This document shows, piece by piece, positions 15,829 through 24,663 of a DNA stretch of 64,000 nucleotides (positions are counted from its first letter, which is position 1; every line of letters starts with the position of its first letter). The DNA is taken from NCBI RefSeq assembly GCF_027497495.1, contig NZ_CP114205.1:4650001-4714000 (forward strand), read 5' to 3'. A program made the position numbers and the translations under genes. Under the pieces are notes generated by a model, which was given only the letters and a program-made list of their open reading frames with translations, was not told the origin of the DNA and ran no database searches. Source of the stretch: Streptomyces tubercidicus. GTDB lineage: Bacteria > Actinomycetota > Actinomycetes > Streptomycetales > Streptomycetaceae.

Positions 15829-18453
15829 GTGGTGGAGCAGCTGAAGCAGCTCACGCAGCACGATCCCCGGCGGATCGGCCCGTTCGAGGTGCTCGGCCGT
15901 CTCGGGGCCGGCGGCATGGGACTGGTCTATCTCGCGCGCTCGGCATCCGGGCGGCGCGTGGCGATCAAGACGGTGCGTACCGAGCTCGCCGAGGACCAGC
16001 TGTTCCGGGTCCGCTTCACACGGGAGGTCGAGGCGGCCCGCGCGGTCAGCGGCTTCTACACGGCCGCGGTGGTGGACGCCGATCCGCGCGCGGCGGTGCC
16101 CTGGCTCGCGACGGCCTATGTCCCCGCGCCCTCCCTTGAGGAAATAGTCAATGAGTGCGGGCCGCTCCCGGCCCAGGCGGTGCGCTGGCTGGCGGCCGGG
16201 ATCGCCGAGGCGCTGCAGTCCATCCACGGTGCCGGACTGGTGCACCGTGACCTGAAGCCGTCGAACGTACTGGTCGTCGAGGACGGCCCCCGGGTGATCG
16301 ATTTCGGTATCGCCTCCGGGGTGTCCAACACCCGTCTGACGATGACCAATGTGGCCGTGGGCACGCCCGCCTACATGTCGCCCGAGCAGGCTCGGGACTC
16401 GCGCAGCGTGACCGGCGCGAGCGATGTGTTCTCCCTCGGGTCGACACTGGTCTTCGCCGCCACCGGGCACGCGCCGTTCCATGGCGCCAACCCCGTCGAG
16501 ACCGTCTTCATGCTGCTGCGGGAAGGCCCCGACCTGGCGGGGCTACCGGAGGAACTCCGTCCGCTCATGGAGTCCTGTATGCAGATGGAGGCCGGCCAGC
16601 GGCCGTCCCCCGCCGATCTGCAGTCCCAGCTCGCCCCGCACCTCTTCGGCTCCGGCAGCGACGACAGCGGTACCGCCTCGGCCTGGCTGCCGCCCGGCGC
16701 GGTGGGCCTCATCGAGAGCCGGCGCGGCGGCCGCACGACCGTACCGGCCAACGGTCAGCGGGCCGCCTCCGGCCGCGGCGCGGGACGCTCGGCGCCCGCC
16801 GCACCGCCCGCCCCGCCCGTGTCGGCCCCGATGCCGGCCCAGGTGCCGCCGCGGCCGCAGAGCGCCCCCGCCGCGGAGTCCGGCTGGCCGGGCCAGATCG
16901 GCGCGGGCCCCGGCGCACACCGCGGCAACGACCCGCGCGGCGGCCACCCCGGCCCGATGCCGCAGCCCGCGGTGCTCGGCCCGGACGCCTCCACGGCCCG
17001 GGTGACCCCGGTCTCCGCGCCGCCCCCGCCCACCGCGCCGCCGCCCGCCGCCGTGTCCTCCGCGTCGCCCCCGGCCGCCCCTGGAGAGGGCGCCGCCGGT
17101 CCCGTACAGCTGGGTGGCTCGGCCGCCCCGATAGGGCCGGGGCCGCGCGCCGAGTCACCGCCGCCGCGCGGGCAGGCCGGTGCCGCGACGAACTGGGTAC
17201 GGCCGCCCGGCACCGGACCCGCCGCCACGGTGCCCCCGCAGAGCCATGCCAACGGCGGGGAGAGCCCGGCCCGCGCCGAGGCCGCGCCGCCCCCGCCGCC
17301 CGAGGCGCCGCCCGCCGAGCCGGGCCGCTGGCGCCCCTGGCGGTTCCGGATGTCGAACGATGTGTGGGGTACCCCCGCGGTCGCCGACGAGCTGCTCTAC
17401 GTCACGTCCTTCGAGGTGCACGCGCTCGATGTGGCCAGCGGGCGCCGCAAGTTCAAGACCCGTGACGTCGCCTGGGCGATGGCCGTCGCGGACGGCCGGA
17501 TCCACGCCTCGGACGGCCCGAGCCTGTACGCGCTGGACGCGGAGAACGGCAGCGAGCGCTGGCGGCTGAACGCTGACGGCTGGGTCTACGCCCTCAAGGT
17601 CGACCGCGGGACCGTCGTCACCAGCACCCGCGGTGGCGGCGTCCAGGCGTGGGAGGCCGCCACCGGCGAACGGCTGTGGGAGATCGGCGGCGTCCAGACC
17701 GAGTTCGAGACCGCAGAGGCCGGGCCCGTGGTGCACGAGGGCACGGTCTTCGTGTGGGCCGACGCACGGCTCAAGGCGCTGGAAGCGCGCACCGGCGCCG
17801 AACGCTGGTCGTACCCGGTGGGCGACGCCGCGTCCTGTGGCGGGGTCCCGATGCGGCTGCTGCCTGCCTCGGACGGTGCGGTCTACGTCGTGGCCGGAAC
17901 CCGCGTGCTGGCCATCGACATCGCGCGCGGCGACGTGCGCTGGCACTTCGAGGCGCCCGCGGTGTTCCTCAGCCCGCCGGCCTTCGCCCCCGGCCCGGCC
18001 GTCACCGGCGGCGGGGTCTACCTGGCGGACTACCTCGGCACGGTCTACGCGCTGGACCCGGCGGACGGCCGCGACCGCTGGCGGATCGCCACCGAGGCCC
18101 GGCAGTCCACCGAACCGGTGCTGGTCGCGCACGGTGCGGTCCATCTGGGCAGTGGCAAGGCGCTCTACACACTGGACGCGGTGACCGGCACCCCGCGCTG
18201 GCGCTTCCAGGCCGGCGCGGAGGTCATCGGCGCACCGGTCGTCGCGGAGGGCCGGGTGCACTTCGGCTCCGCCGACCACTGCCTCTACACGCTCGACGCG
18301 ATGGGCGGCCAGCTGCGCTGGAAGCTGGAAACCGGCGGCGAGATCACCGGCTCGCCGGTCGCGGTCGGCGGCGTGGTCTACGCGTGCAGCAAGGACCGCT
18401 GCGTGTACGCCCTGGACGCGGCCAAGGGGACGGGGCTGGCGCGGCGGGCTTGA
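15829..18453 (+). CDS. afsK: AfsK-type Ser/Thr protein kinase with PQQ-like beta-propeller
   Basis: 874 residues. The N-terminal Hanks kinase has GRLGAGGMGLVYLA, Lys47 (AIK), HRDLKPSN with Asp141, DFG at 158-160, and GTPAYMSPEQA. A Pro/Ala-rich linker covers about 290-510, then about seven PQQ-like propeller repeats (LYALDAENGSERWRL type). This is AfsK of S. coelicolor, which phosphorylates AfsR to switch on antibiotic genes; the kinase segment matches my memory of AfsK nearly word for word, and afsR lies 10 kb away. The linker seems longer than in S. coelicolor AfsK (about 800 residues). The start is GTG 15829 (or 15832), with GGGGAGG upstream; a longer frame to 15781 lacks a site. No transmembrane helix seen. 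Confidence 0.9.
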   Translation: MVEQLKQLTQHDPRRIGPFEVLGRLGAGGMGLVYLARSASGRRVAIKTVRTELAEDQLFRVRFTREVEAARAVSGFYTAAVVDADPRAAVPWLATAYVPAPSLEEIVNECGPLPAQAVRWLAAGIAEALQSIHGAGLVHRDLKPSNVLVVEDGPRVIDFGIASGVSNTRLTMTNVAVGTPAYMSPEQARDSRSVTGASDVFSLGSTLVFAATGHAPFHGANPVETVFMLLREGPDLAGLPEELRPLMESCMQMEAGQRPSPADLQSQLAPHLFGSGSDDSGTASAWLPPGAVGLIESRRGGRTTVPANGQRAASGRGAGRSAPAAPPAPPVSAPMPAQVPPRPQSAPAAESGWPGQIGAGPGAHRGNDPRGGHPGPMPQPAVLGPDASTARVTPVSAPPPPTAPPPAAVSSASPPAAPGEGAAGPVQLGGSAAPIGPGPRAESPPPRGQAGAATNWVRPPGTGPAATVPPQSHANGGESPARAEAAPPPPPEAPPAEPGRWRPWRFRMSNDVWGTPAVADELLYVTSFEVHALDVASGRRKFKTRDVAWAMAVADGRIHASDGPSLYALDAENGSERWRLNADGWVYALKVDRGTVVTSTRGGGVQAWEAATGERLWEIGGVQTEFETAEAGPVVHEGTVFVWADARLKALEARTGAERWSYPVGDAASCGGVPMRLLPASDGAVYVVAGTRVLAIDIARGDVRWHFEAPAVFLSPPAFAPGPAVTGGGVYLADYLGTVYALDPADGRDRWRIATEARQSTEPVLVAHGAVHLGSGKALYTLDAVTGTPRWRFQAGAEVIGAPVVAEGRVHFGSADHCLYTLDAMGGQLRWKLETGGEITGSPVAVGGVVYACSKDRCVYALDAAKGTGLARRA

Positions 18454-18498
18454 TGGTGGGGCGGTGGTGAGGCCGCTGCCCCGTATCTGCCCGTGGGG

Positions 18499-19476
18499 CT
18501 ACTCCCGTTCCTCCGGGGGCCGTTCGCGACGGTCATCAGGCTGGTCGCGCTGTTCGGTGGGCTCGGGCTCGGAGGGCTCGGGCTGTGCGGGGCGGGCCCG
18601 ATAGCGATCGCGGCCCCATTCCACCGGTGGTGTGGGGGGCTGCCGATGGCCGGGTCTGGCCGGTGGTGGAGGAGGGGGCGGAGGCGGCTGCTGTTGCGGC
18701 TGTTGCTGTGGCTGGTGTGGGGGCGGGTGCTGTGGCTGTTGTTGGGCTTGGGGCCGCTGTCCCTGTGGGGGCGGTGGTGGCGGGGTGATGGGCAGGGGAG
18801 TGGTGGGGGTGTCCTCCTGCTGGCCGGGCCCGTAGGGGGCGCCTCCGGGGCCGGTCGGGGGGCCGGCGGGGCCGGTTGTGTAGGGCTCCGGGTTCCACTC
18901 CTCGGCTCCCGGGCGTCCCGCGTCCCATGGTTCGGGTGTCCCCGGGGGGTAGGGCGTGTACGGGTCGTAGGGGGAGCGGTCGTCGTAGCGGTCGTCATAG
19001 CGGTCGTCGTACGCGTAGCGCCCGTAACGGCCGTCGTCGTACTGCCGGTCGTCGTAGTGGTCGACCCGGCGGGGACGGCCCCGCATGATCAGGGCGCCGA
19101 GCAGCAGCAGCGCGCCGCCACCCAGGGCGTTGGCGACACCCACCCCCAGACCGCGGGCGCCGGCGGTCAGTTCGCTCGCGGCCTGCCCCTGGCGGACCAT
19201 CCACAGAATCGTGAACCCCAGCACCACCAGGCCCGCGAAGGCGACCACGCCCCGGGAACGCAGGGCGACCCCGATCAGGGTCAGCAGGGCGGCGAACGCC
19301 ATGGGGAGCAGGAGGGAGCCGAAGAGCGGGGCGCTGTTGCGCGTCAGCCCGTTGAAGAGGTCCTCGATCCGTACGTCATTGCCGTGACGGCCGTCGTACC
19401 AGGGACGGAAGGGGCTCCAGACGGCGGCCGCCGCTCCGGCGAGGGCGATCAGACACCCGAGAACGTTGCGCACCAC
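18499..19476 (-). CDS. Four-helix membrane protein with long disordered Tyr/Asp- and Pro/Gln-rich tail
   Basis: 325 residues. The N-terminal third has about four hydrophobic helices (VLGCLIALAGAAAAVW, LLLPMAFAALLTLIGVAL, VVAFAGLVVLGFTILWMV, ALGGGALLLLGALIM). The remainder is cytoplasmic-looking low complexity: repeated YDDRYDD, then PYPPGTPEP, then poly Pro/Gln. No family recognised. The start is GTG 19476 with GAGG upstream, and MVRNVLGCLIALAG reads as a normal membrane-protein N-terminus. It faces afsK tail to tail (45 bp). The Tyr/Asp and Pro/Gln tail could be a phosphorylation or scaffolding region; the link to AfsK is only positional. Confidence 0.75.
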   Translation of the reverse strand: MVRNVLGCLIALAGAAAAVWSPFRPWYDGRHGNDVRIEDLFNGLTRNSAPLFGSLLLPMAFAALLTLIGVALRSRGVVAFAGLVVLGFTILWMVRQGQAASELTAGARGLGVGVANALGGGALLLLGALIMRGRPRRVDHYDDRQYDDGRYGRYAYDDRYDDRYDDRSPYDPYTPYPPGTPEPWDAGRPGAEEWNPEPYTTGPAGPPTGPGGAPYGPGQQEDTPTTPLPITPPPPPPQGQRPQAQQQPQHPPPHQPQQQPQQQPPPPPPPPPARPGHRQPPTPPVEWGRDRYRARPAQPEPSEPEPTEQRDQPDDRRERPPEERE

Positions 19477-19670
19477 GGGCGTCGCCTCGCTTCGGGTCGT
19501 CCGGTCATCCTCCGGGACCGACGCTACGCCGGAGCCTTGGTACTCGCGAGACAAGTACGCCCGCTCGCGTTGCCGGGCCCGTAAGGGGTGTCCCTGGCGC
19601 TTGCTAGGGTGTCGTGTACGCGTCAATTCCAGAGTGACGGGCTCAGAGTTTTCCACGGGGGATGGGCAGA

Positions 19671-20255
19671 ATGAAGCAGTGCATGCGCACGGGCACGGGC
19701 GTCCGCGGGGGCGCCCGTACGGGTGTCGGGGCAGGTGCCCGTACGGGTATCAGGGCGGTGGTCGTGGCCGGGCTGGCGCTGGTGACGGTGGCCACGGTGG
19801 GCGGCTGTGCGTTCGGCCGGCCCCAGGTGAAGGTGCCGCCGCCCTTCCCGAGCCCCACGTACTCCAGCGGGTATGACTCGTCCCCGTCGTACGACTCTTC
19901 CCCGTCGTACGAGCCCACCTACTCGCCCTCGCCGGCCGAGGAGACCTACGACCCGGACGGGCGGGCGGACGTCAGCGGCAGCAACTGCGACTTCTCCGAT
20001 TCGCTGCGCCAGTTCACGTACACGGTCTCCATCACCAACCCGTCCATGAACGATTCCTTCTCCTACGACATGGCCGTCAACTGGATGAAGGCGAAGCCGG
20101 CCGACGGCAAGGCGTACGGGCTGCATGAGCGCTCGATCACCGTCGGGCCCGGCGACACCGAGACGTACACCGCCAAGTACACGGTCAATCAGTCGTCGAT
20201 CGGGCAGTTCTGGTTCACCTGCGAGATCACCCGGGCGCACAAGACCCGTAGGTGA
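19671..20255 (+). CDS. Putative lipoprotein
   Basis: 194 residues. Long Arg/Gly-rich n-region, hydrophobic stretch AVVVAGLALVTVATVGGC, and lipobox-like VGGC followed by AFGRPQVKVPPPFPSP. A Pro/Ser/Tyr linker (YDSSPSYDSSPSYEP) leads to a C-terminal domain with two Cys (NCDF and FTCE), probably disulphide bonded, and beta-rich text (FTYTVSITNPSMNDSF, SITVGPGDTETYTAKY) resembling FxLYD/DUF4352-like extracellular domains. ATG 19671 is preferred over 19662 because of the GGGGG site spacing. Function unknown. Divergent from the membrane protein at 18499. Confidence 0.78.
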   Translation: MKQCMRTGTGVRGGARTGVGAGARTGIRAVVVAGLALVTVATVGGCAFGRPQVKVPPPFPSPTYSSGYDSSPSYDSSPSYEPTYSPSPAEETYDPDGRADVSGSNCDFSDSLRQFTYTVSITNPSMNDSFSYDMAVNWMKAKPADGKAYGLHERSITVGPGDTETYTAKYTVNQSSIGQFWFTCEITRAHKTRR

Positions 20256-20285
20256 CCCGTAGGTGGCCCTCACCTACGGGTCACC
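20251..20285. terminator. Bidirectional terminator overlapping two stop codons
   Basis: GGTGACCCGTAGGTG (20251-20265), five-base loop, CACCTACGGGTCACC (20271-20285): a perfect 15-bp stem containing the stop codons of both convergent genes. Confidence 0.85.
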
Positions 20286-21072
20286 TGACCAGGGGGTGCC
20301 CCCTCTGCCCGCCGTCCTGCCCGCCCCTCTTCCGGGCGGCGAAGAGTCCGGCCTGGCGGTCGGGGGGCAGGCTGCCCAGCGCGATCAGCGCAGGGGCGTG
20401 CGCCAGGGCCTGCGCTCTGGCCGCCTCCTTGGCCGCCCACAGGGCGCGCACCGTGCCCTGGACCGCCCCGGTCGGCTGGGCGGCGAGCACGGCCGCGCGG
20501 TCCAGCGCCACCTCGGCCGCCGCGCCGGGTGAGGTCAGCTCGGAGACCAGACCGATCTCGTACGCCCGGGACGCGCCCAGCCGCTCCGCCGTCCCCATCA
20601 GGGCCAGCCGGGCGGCCTCCCCGTAGGGCATCCGCTGCGCCATGAGGATGGACTCGTACGCGCTGACCATCCCGTAGGTGGTGTGCGGGTCGAAGAAGGT
20701 GGCGTTCTCGGCGGCGATGAGGAACTCGGCCTCGCCCAGGAGGTAGAACGCGCCGCCGCAGGCCATGCCCTCGACGGCGGCGATCACCGGCTTCCACAGG
20801 TCGTTGGCCTTCGGGCCGATGTGGAGCAGCGGGTCGTCGAGGGAGTAGGGGGAGGACGGCTGGGGGACGTCGGCGGAGCGGTCGATGCCGGTGCAGAAGG
20901 CCCGGCCACCGGCGCCGGTGAGCACCGCGGCCCGTACGGTGTCGTCGAAGCGGAACGCCCGCCAGGTGTCGGCGAGTTCGGCGGCGGTGGCGAGATCGAC
21001 GGCGTTGTGCCGCTCGGGCCGGTCGAGGGTGACCAGTGCGACCCCGTCCGTGACCTCCGTGCGCACCGTCAT
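20281..21072 (-). CDS. Enoyl-CoA hydratase/isomerase family protein
   Basis: 263 residues, complete crotonase: VALVTLDRPERHNAVD, LTGAGGRAFCTGIDRSAD, AAVEGMACGGAFYLLGEAEFLIAAENATFFDPH, YESILMAQRMPYGEAARLALMGTAERL. The usual catalytic acids of hydratases are not at the standard places, so isomerase or hydrolase chemistry is possible. The start overlaps the DUF35 stop by four bases (ATGA), making it the third gene of the thiolase-DUF35-crotonase operon read from the operator at 22809. Confidence 0.9.
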   Translation of the reverse strand: MTVRTEVTDGVALVTLDRPERHNAVDLATAAELADTWRAFRFDDTVRAAVLTGAGGRAFCTGIDRSADVPQPSSPYSLDDPLLHIGPKANDLWKPVIAAVEGMACGGAFYLLGEAEFLIAAENATFFDPHTTYGMVSAYESILMAQRMPYGEAARLALMGTAERLGASRAYEIGLVSELTSPGAAAEVALDRAAVLAAQPTGAVQGTVRALWAAKEAARAQALAHAPALIALGSLPPDRQAGLFAARKRGGQDGGQRGHPLVR

Positions 21073-21593
21073 GGCCGCTCCAGGAGCCAGCGGGGTACGG
21101 TCACGCCTCCTGGCATGGTGTGGAAGACGGCCTTCACCGGGGCGCCGATGCGCAGCCGGGCCGGGTCGACGGAGTTGAGCGGGGCGTCGGCGGCGGTGAC
21201 GAGGTTGCCGACCAGGCGGATGCGCGGGGCCTCGGCCAGCTCCACGATGATCGCGTTGTAGCCCGGCTGCTCGGCGTACGCGGGCAGCAGCGGCGGGTGC
21301 GGCAGGACGTAGGACCAGATGCGGCCGCGGCCGCTCATCCGCTGCCAGCGAGCGGCGAAGGACCGGCAGTTCGGGCAGCAGGGCCGGGGCGGGAAGCGCA
21401 GTGCGTCGCAGCCGGCGCAGGCCTGGACGCGCAGTTCGCCGCGGGCGGCGTACTCCCAGAACGGCGCGCCGTCGTCGTCGGGGACGGGAAGCAGCAGGTC
21501 AGCGCCGCTGCCGGGGCGATTGTCAGTGGCGGGTGGCACGCTCGGTGTCATGGCATCACGAACGGACTCAGGAGCAGCATCACGTGTGCTCAA
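21069..21593 (-). CDS. DUF35 / OB-fold zinc-ribbon protein (thiolase partner)
   Basis: 174 residues. Zinc ribbon Cys59/62 and Cys73/76 (ACAGCDALRF...CCPNCRS), then the OB-fold GRGRIWSYVLPHPPLLPAYAEQPGYNAIIVELAEAPRIRLVGNL. It sits directly behind the thiolase gene, the arrangement known for Ltp/DUF35 aldolase or thiolase complexes. TTG 21593 is supported by GAGGAG ten bases upstream; the internal ATG at 21551 has no such site and is the alternative. Overlaps the crotonase start by four bases. Confidence 0.87.
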   Translation of the reverse strand: MSTRDAAPESVRDAMTPSVPPATDNRPGSGADLLLPVPDDDGAPFWEYAARGELRVQACAGCDALRFPPRPCCPNCRSFAARWQRMSGRGRIWSYVLPHPPLLPAYAEQPGYNAIIVELAEAPRIRLVGNLVTAADAPLNSVDPARLRIGAPVKAVFHTMPGGVTVPRWLLERP

Positions 21594-21599
21594 GGCGTA

Positions 21600-22751
21600 T
21601 CAACTCCTCAGCAGCAGGGCCGAGGTGGGGACGCCCTCGCCCGCGGTGACCAGGCAGGTGGCGGCGTCGGGGACCTGCGCGGTGCTGGTGCCGCGCAGCT
21701 GTTTGACGCCTTCGGTGATCAGGTTGAAACCGTGCACATACGCCTCGGAGAGACCGCCGCCGCCGGTGTTGAGCGGAAGGCGGCCGCCGGTCTCCAGCGC
21801 GCCGCCCTCGGTGAAGGCCGCGCCCTCACCGCGTTCGCAGAAGCCGTAGCCCTCCAGCGAGAGGGGGATCAGGGGGGTGAAGGCGTCATAGATCTGTGCC
21901 ACATCGACGTCCTGCGGTCCGAGGTCGGCGCCCTTCCACAGGTGCCGGGCGGCCGCCCAGGCGGGGCCGGTGAGCGGGTCGTCGTTCCAGTAGTTGACCA
22001 TGCCGTGGTGCTGGGCGGGCAGGCCCTGGGCGGCGGAGTGGACGTAGACGGGCCGCTGCCGGCAGTCGCGGGCGCGCTCGGCGGAGACCACGACGCAGGC
22101 CAGCGCTCCGTCCGTCTCCAGGCAGTTGTCGAACAGGCAGAGCGGCTCGCTGATCCAGCGGGCGGTCATATACATCTCGCGGGTCAGCGGGCGTTCGTAC
22201 ATGATCGCGGCCGGGTTCTGGTTGGCCCGGTTGCGGCAGGCGAGTGCGACATTGAAGAGGTGGTCGCGGGTGGCGCCGTATTCGTGCATATAGCGGCGGG
22301 CCAGCATGCCGATCTCGTCGGCGGGGCGCAGCAGACCGAAGGGCCGGGTCCACTGTCCCGGGGTGGGCAGCTGGACCTGGGTGTTCTTCCAGGGGCGCGG
22401 TCCCGAACCGCGTTTGCGGGACCGCCAGGCGACGCCGACGCTCGCCTGGCCGGTGGCGATGGCGGCGGCCAGATGCGCGACCGTCGCGCAGGAACCCCCG
22501 CCGCCGAAGCCGACCTTGGAGAAGTGGGTGAGGTCCCCGGCGCCGATGGCCTTGGCTATCTCGACCTCGTCGGTCTCCTCCATGGTGTAGGAGGCGAACG
22601 CGTCCACCTCGGAGGGGGAGATCCCGGCGTCGTCCAGCGCCGCGACGATCGCCCGGCAGGCCAAGGTCTTCTCGGATTCCGGGAGTTGCCGGGCGAACGG
22701 GGTCTGTCCGATGCCGGCTATCGCCGTAGCGTCCTTGAGGGTCGGCCCCAT
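21600..22751 (-). CDS. Thiolase-like lipid-transfer protein (Ltp family)
   Basis: 383 residues: ATAIAGIGQTPFARQLPESEKTLACRAIVAAL, GFGGGGSCATVAHLAAAIATG (Cys in the usual nucleophile region), ETDGALACVVVSAERA, IYDAFTPLIPLSLEGYGFCERGEG, NTGGGGLSEAYVHGFNLITEGVKQLRG. The thiolase fold is complete. With DUF35 (21069) and crotonase (20281) it forms an operon likely to hydrate and then cleave a branched or side-chain acyl-CoA by thiolysis or retro-aldol. ATG 22751 is chosen for its spacing from GGAGG; GTG 22757 overlaps that site. The promoter is shared with the FadD3-like gene through operator 22809-22823. Confidence 0.88.
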   Translation of the reverse strand: MGPTLKDATAIAGIGQTPFARQLPESEKTLACRAIVAALDDAGISPSEVDAFASYTMEETDEVEIAKAIGAGDLTHFSKVGFGGGGSCATVAHLAAAIATGQASVGVAWRSRKRGSGPRPWKNTQVQLPTPGQWTRPFGLLRPADEIGMLARRYMHEYGATRDHLFNVALACRNRANQNPAAIMYERPLTREMYMTARWISEPLCLFDNCLETDGALACVVVSAERARDCRQRPVYVHSAAQGLPAQHHGMVNYWNDDPLTGPAWAAARHLWKGADLGPQDVDVAQIYDAFTPLIPLSLEGYGFCERGEGAAFTEGGALETGGRLPLNTGGGGLSEAYVHGFNLITEGVKQLRGTSTAQVPDAATCLVTAGEGVPTSALLLRS

Positions 22752-22808
22752 CGCCACCTCCGTGGTCGGTCGCCAGTGGTGCTGACAGCGGAGGAGGCTA
22801 CCGCTAAT

Positions 22809-22823
22809 CTGACGGACAGTCAG
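22809..22823. promoter_or_regulatory. TetR-type operator palindrome, site 7 (CTGACGGACAGTCAG)
   Basis: Perfect CTGAC-N5-GTCAG in the 108-bp divergent spacer, 57 bp from the thiolase start and 36 bp from the ligase start; one site could control both operons. Confidence 0.8.
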
Positions 22824-22859
22824 CTAGTGGCGTACAGCTCTTCGGCGGGAGGCAGTGCG

Positions 22860-24497
22860 ATGCACGACGACGTGGACGCGCGGGCGGACCTGGAGTACGG
22901 CGTCATCCCCCGTCTGGTGCGCGCGGCCGCCCGGCGGTACGGCTCCCAGGAGGCCGTGGTCGAGGGCCGCACCCGGGTGACGTACGCCGAGCTGGGCGAG
23001 CGGGTGGAGCGGGCGGCGGCCGCCTGTATCGCCGCCGGGGTCGCGCCCGGGGACCGCGTGGCCGTATGGGCGCCCAACACCCTCGACTGGATCGTCTCCG
23101 CCCTGGGAGCCGTCACGGCGGGCGCCGTCCTCGTCCCCGTCAACACCCGCTTCAAGGGCACCGAGGCCGCCTATGTACTGCGCCGCACCCGCGCCAAACT
23201 CCTCTTCATCACCGGCACCTTCCTCGGCACGTCCTACCTCGCCGCGCTCCGCCGCGCCGCCCGGGAGGGCACCGGCTCCGGCCCGCTGCCCGGACTCCCG
23301 CGGCTGGAAAAGGTCGTGGTGCTCTCCGACGACGCCCCCGCCGACTTCGTCACCTGGCGGGAGTTCCTCGCCGACGGCGCCGCGGTGCCCGCCGAGACCG
23401 TCCACGGCCGGGCCGACGCCCTGCGCCCCGACGCCCCCTCGGACATCATCTTCACCTCCGGCACCACCGGCCACCCCAAGGGCGCCGTGATCACCCACGC
23501 CCAGACCCTGCGCGCCTACGACGTCTGGAGCGAACTGGCCGGCCTCCAGGAGGGCGACCGCTACCTGATCATCAACCCGTTCTTCCACACCTTCGGCTAC
23601 AAGGCCGGGATCATCGCCTGCCTGCTGCGCGGCGCCACGATGATCCCGCAGCCGGTCTTCAGCGTGGAGACCGCGCTCGCCAAGATCGCCGCCGAACGGA
23701 TCTCCGTCCTCCCCGGCCCGCCCACCCTCCACCAGCAGCTCCTCGACCACCCCGCCCGCGCCGGGCACGACCTCTCCGCGCTGCGCCTGGTGGTCACCGG
23801 CGCCGCCGTGGTCCCCCTGGAGCTGGTCGAGCGGCTGCGCAGCGAGCTGAAGATCTCCACCGTGCTGACCGCATACGGCCTGTCGGAGAGCTCGGGCGTC
23901 GTCACGATGTGCCGCCGCGGCGATCCGCCCGAGGTGATCGCCGCGACCTCGGGCCGGGCCCTACCCGGCACCGAGGTCCGGGTGGTCGACGCCGCGGACC
24001 GCTCGGTGCCGCCCGGCGACCCCGGTGAGGTGCTGGTCCGCGGCTACCACGTGATGTCCGGCTACTTCGAGGACCCGGCCGGCACCGCCCGCGCGCTCAC
24101 CCCCGACGGCTGGCTGCGCACCGGCGATGTGGGCGTGCTCGACGCGGACGGCAACCTCCGGATCACCGACCGCATCAAGGACATGTTCATCGTCGGCGGC
24201 TTCAACGCCTATCCCGCCGAGATAGAGCAACTCCTCGGCCGCCACCCCGACATCGCCGAGGTCGCCGTCGTCGGCATACCCGACCCCCGCCTCGGCGAGG
24301 TGGGCAAGGCGTATGCGGTCCGCCGCGCCGGCTCCCTGCTCACCGCCGACGATCTGATCGCCTGGTCCCGCCGCGAGATGGCCAACTACAAGGTCCCGAG
24401 GGAGGTCGCCTTCGTCACCGCGCTCCCGCGCAACGCCAGCGGAAAGATCCTCAAGACCCGGCTGCGGAAGGGGGCTCCGGGGGGCGCTCCGGCGTGA
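22860..24497 (+). CDS. FadD3-like acyl-CoA synthetase (AMP-forming)
   Basis: 545 residues of ANL superfamily: the P-loop-like core IIFTSGTTGHPKGAVITH, RYLIINPFFHTFGYKAGIIACLLRGATMIP, YGLSESSGVVTMCR, GWLRTGDVGVLDADGNLRITDRIKDMFIVGGFNAYPAEIE, and catalytic Lys in PRNASGKILKTRL. The INPFFHTFGYKAG stretch closely recalls FadD3, the ligase that activates the steroid C/D-ring remnant HIP in Mycobacterium and Rhodococcus. The substrate here is inferred only as a carboxylate of similar bulk. ATG 22860 has GGGAGG. Divergent from the thiolase operon; followed by 13-bp minisatellite DNA. Confidence 0.9.
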   Translation: MHDDVDARADLEYGVIPRLVRAAARRYGSQEAVVEGRTRVTYAELGERVERAAAACIAAGVAPGDRVAVWAPNTLDWIVSALGAVTAGAVLVPVNTRFKGTEAAYVLRRTRAKLLFITGTFLGTSYLAALRRAAREGTGSGPLPGLPRLEKVVVLSDDAPADFVTWREFLADGAAVPAETVHGRADALRPDAPSDIIFTSGTTGHPKGAVITHAQTLRAYDVWSELAGLQEGDRYLIINPFFHTFGYKAGIIACLLRGATMIPQPVFSVETALAKIAAERISVLPGPPTLHQQLLDHPARAGHDLSALRLVVTGAAVVPLELVERLRSELKISTVLTAYGLSESSGVVTMCRRGDPPEVIAATSGRALPGTEVRVVDAADRSVPPGDPGEVLVRGYHVMSGYFEDPAGTARALTPDGWLRTGDVGVLDADGNLRITDRIKDMFIVGGFNAYPAEIEQLLGRHPDIAEVAVVGIPDPRLGEVGKAYAVRRAGSLLTADDLIAWSRREMANYKVPREVAFVTALPRNASGKILKTRLRKGAPGGAPA

Positions 24498-24516
24498 GTG
24501 GGGCGGCGCGGGGGGC

Positions 24517-24620
24517 GTGCGGCCGGTCGGTGCGGCGGGTCCGTGCGGCGGGTCGGTGCGGCGGGTCCGTGCGGCGGGCCGGTGCGCCGGCTCCGTGCGC
24601 CGATTCTGTGCGGCAGTCCC
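24517..24620. repeat. 13-bp tandem repeat, eight copies
   Basis: Unit GTGCGGCGGGTCC, beginning at 24517, 24530, 24543, 24556, 24569, 24582, 24595 and 24608, decaying rightwards. It lies just after the stop codon of the acyl-CoA synthetase. A second repeat based on GCCTACGG follows to about 24670. Confidence 0.88.
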
Positions 24621-24663
24621 GGCCTACGGTTCCCGCCTACGGTCCGGGCCTACGGCTCCCGGC

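Noticed and set aside
21120..22859. Upstream part of the long plus-strand frame ending at 24497
   Set aside because: Antisense to DUF35 and thiolase; the ligase begins at ATG 22860 where family similarity and a ribosome site start.
20281..24497. Complete steroid-degradation cluster
   Set aside because: FadD3-, Ltp- and DUF35-like genes are present, but no ring-oxygenase, ring-cleavage dioxygenase or KstR-type motif is seen in the window.
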